Shown here in pieces: positions 37,526 through 37,754 of a stretch of DNA of 37,754 nucleotides; positions within the stretch are counted from its first letter, which is position 1; each line of letters begins with the position of its first letter. Source of the stretch: Tubiluchus corallicola (Eukaryota; Priapulida; Priapulimorpha; Priapulimorphida; Tubiluchidae). The stretch spans positions 1-37,754 of the forward strand of contig JAQGDQ010001502.1 in the NCBI GenBank assembly GCA_030141605.1, written 5' to 3'. The notes under the pieces are model-generated. The model was given only the letters and a program-made list of their open reading frames with translations, did not search any database and had not been told where the DNA came from. Both the position numbers and the translations under genes were made by a program.

Positions 37526-37754
37526 AAATCATATAATTAGTTATATATTACATATACATTACACACCAAAAATAATACATTGAAAAACAATAAAAAGACA
37601 GAAATAATAATTTTAACTTTAAAAAATTATACTTAAAAACGCCATGAAATTATGTGTGTGTAATTAATCTTCCATGATAAATGTTAAGATGTCATTCAAT
37701 TCACTCAACCTATAAAAAAGAGAAATCTCTTGCTTCTATTGAATTTAAAATATC

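Noticed and set aside
37664-37709. Possible minus-strand last exon (LSELNDILTFIMED, then stop) after a TTTTTTATAG acceptor
   Set aside because: Only 46 bp, no AATAAA nearby, no protein recognised, and it would place another gene end inside the likely GTF2H3 span.
1-37754. A new multi-gene system
   Set aside because: The three genes are ordinary animal genes with unrelated functions. The notable signals are in the repeats (stress-motif LTRs, 5S-headed SINE, transposon ends turned into minisatellites), not in a novel gene cluster.

Overview
This is a piece of an animal nuclear genome. It is AT-rich, has GT-AG introns of one to several kilobases, and contains almost no long uninterrupted coding frame. 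It holds three protein-coding genes, two of them cut by a window edge, set in a dense mosaic of transposable elements and minisatellites. The proteins and the 5S-like sequences are typically metazoan. The number of small DNA transposons and retroelement tails suggests an invertebrate, but I cannot name the phylum from this sequence alone.

Layout. (1) Minus strand, about 24008 down to 3094: an AGC-family Ser/Thr kinase most like vertebrate RSKR (SgK494). I assembled it by hand from 12 exons whose reading phases join. They cover a basic Ser-rich N-terminal segment, the Gly-rich loop and catalytic lysine, the HPF motif, YRD, DFG, APE and the DWW region. The end of the kinase domain and the C-terminal tail lie beyond the left edge. 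(2) Plus strand, 24925 to 28843: a complete three-exon COX6A gene, a subunit of cytochrome c oxidase, head-to-head with the kinase gene and separated from it by about 0.9 kb. (3) Minus strand, 33226 down to 32010: the last three coding exons of GTF2H3 (TFIIH p34/Tfb4), convergent with COX6A. Its 5' exons were not found and probably lie beyond the right edge.

Repeats. About half of the window is recognisable repeat. There are two solo LTRs with perfect 5-bp target duplications and a third, older relative; GAAnnTTC (heat-shock-element-like) motifs sit upstream of their TATA boxes. There are two dispersed copies of a SINE-like element headed by a 5S rRNA sequence. TIR elements with TA or TTAA flanks (mariner-like and piggyBac-like) and hAT-like TIR elements are common, one of them nested in another. 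Three copies of a family end in a Helitron-like hairpin plus CTAG or are truncated relatives of it. There is also a LINE 3' relic with a (GAT)n tail.

Minisatellites with units of 65, 34, 37, 69, 24, 70, 41 and 89 bp occupy several kilobases. Several of them (34/37 bp, 69 bp, 70 bp and a 32-bp triplet) are built from the terminal or subterminal sequence of the DNA transposon that contains them. Most apparent open frames in the window are products of these repeats. I see no operon, CRISPR array, tRNA gene or prokaryote-type system.
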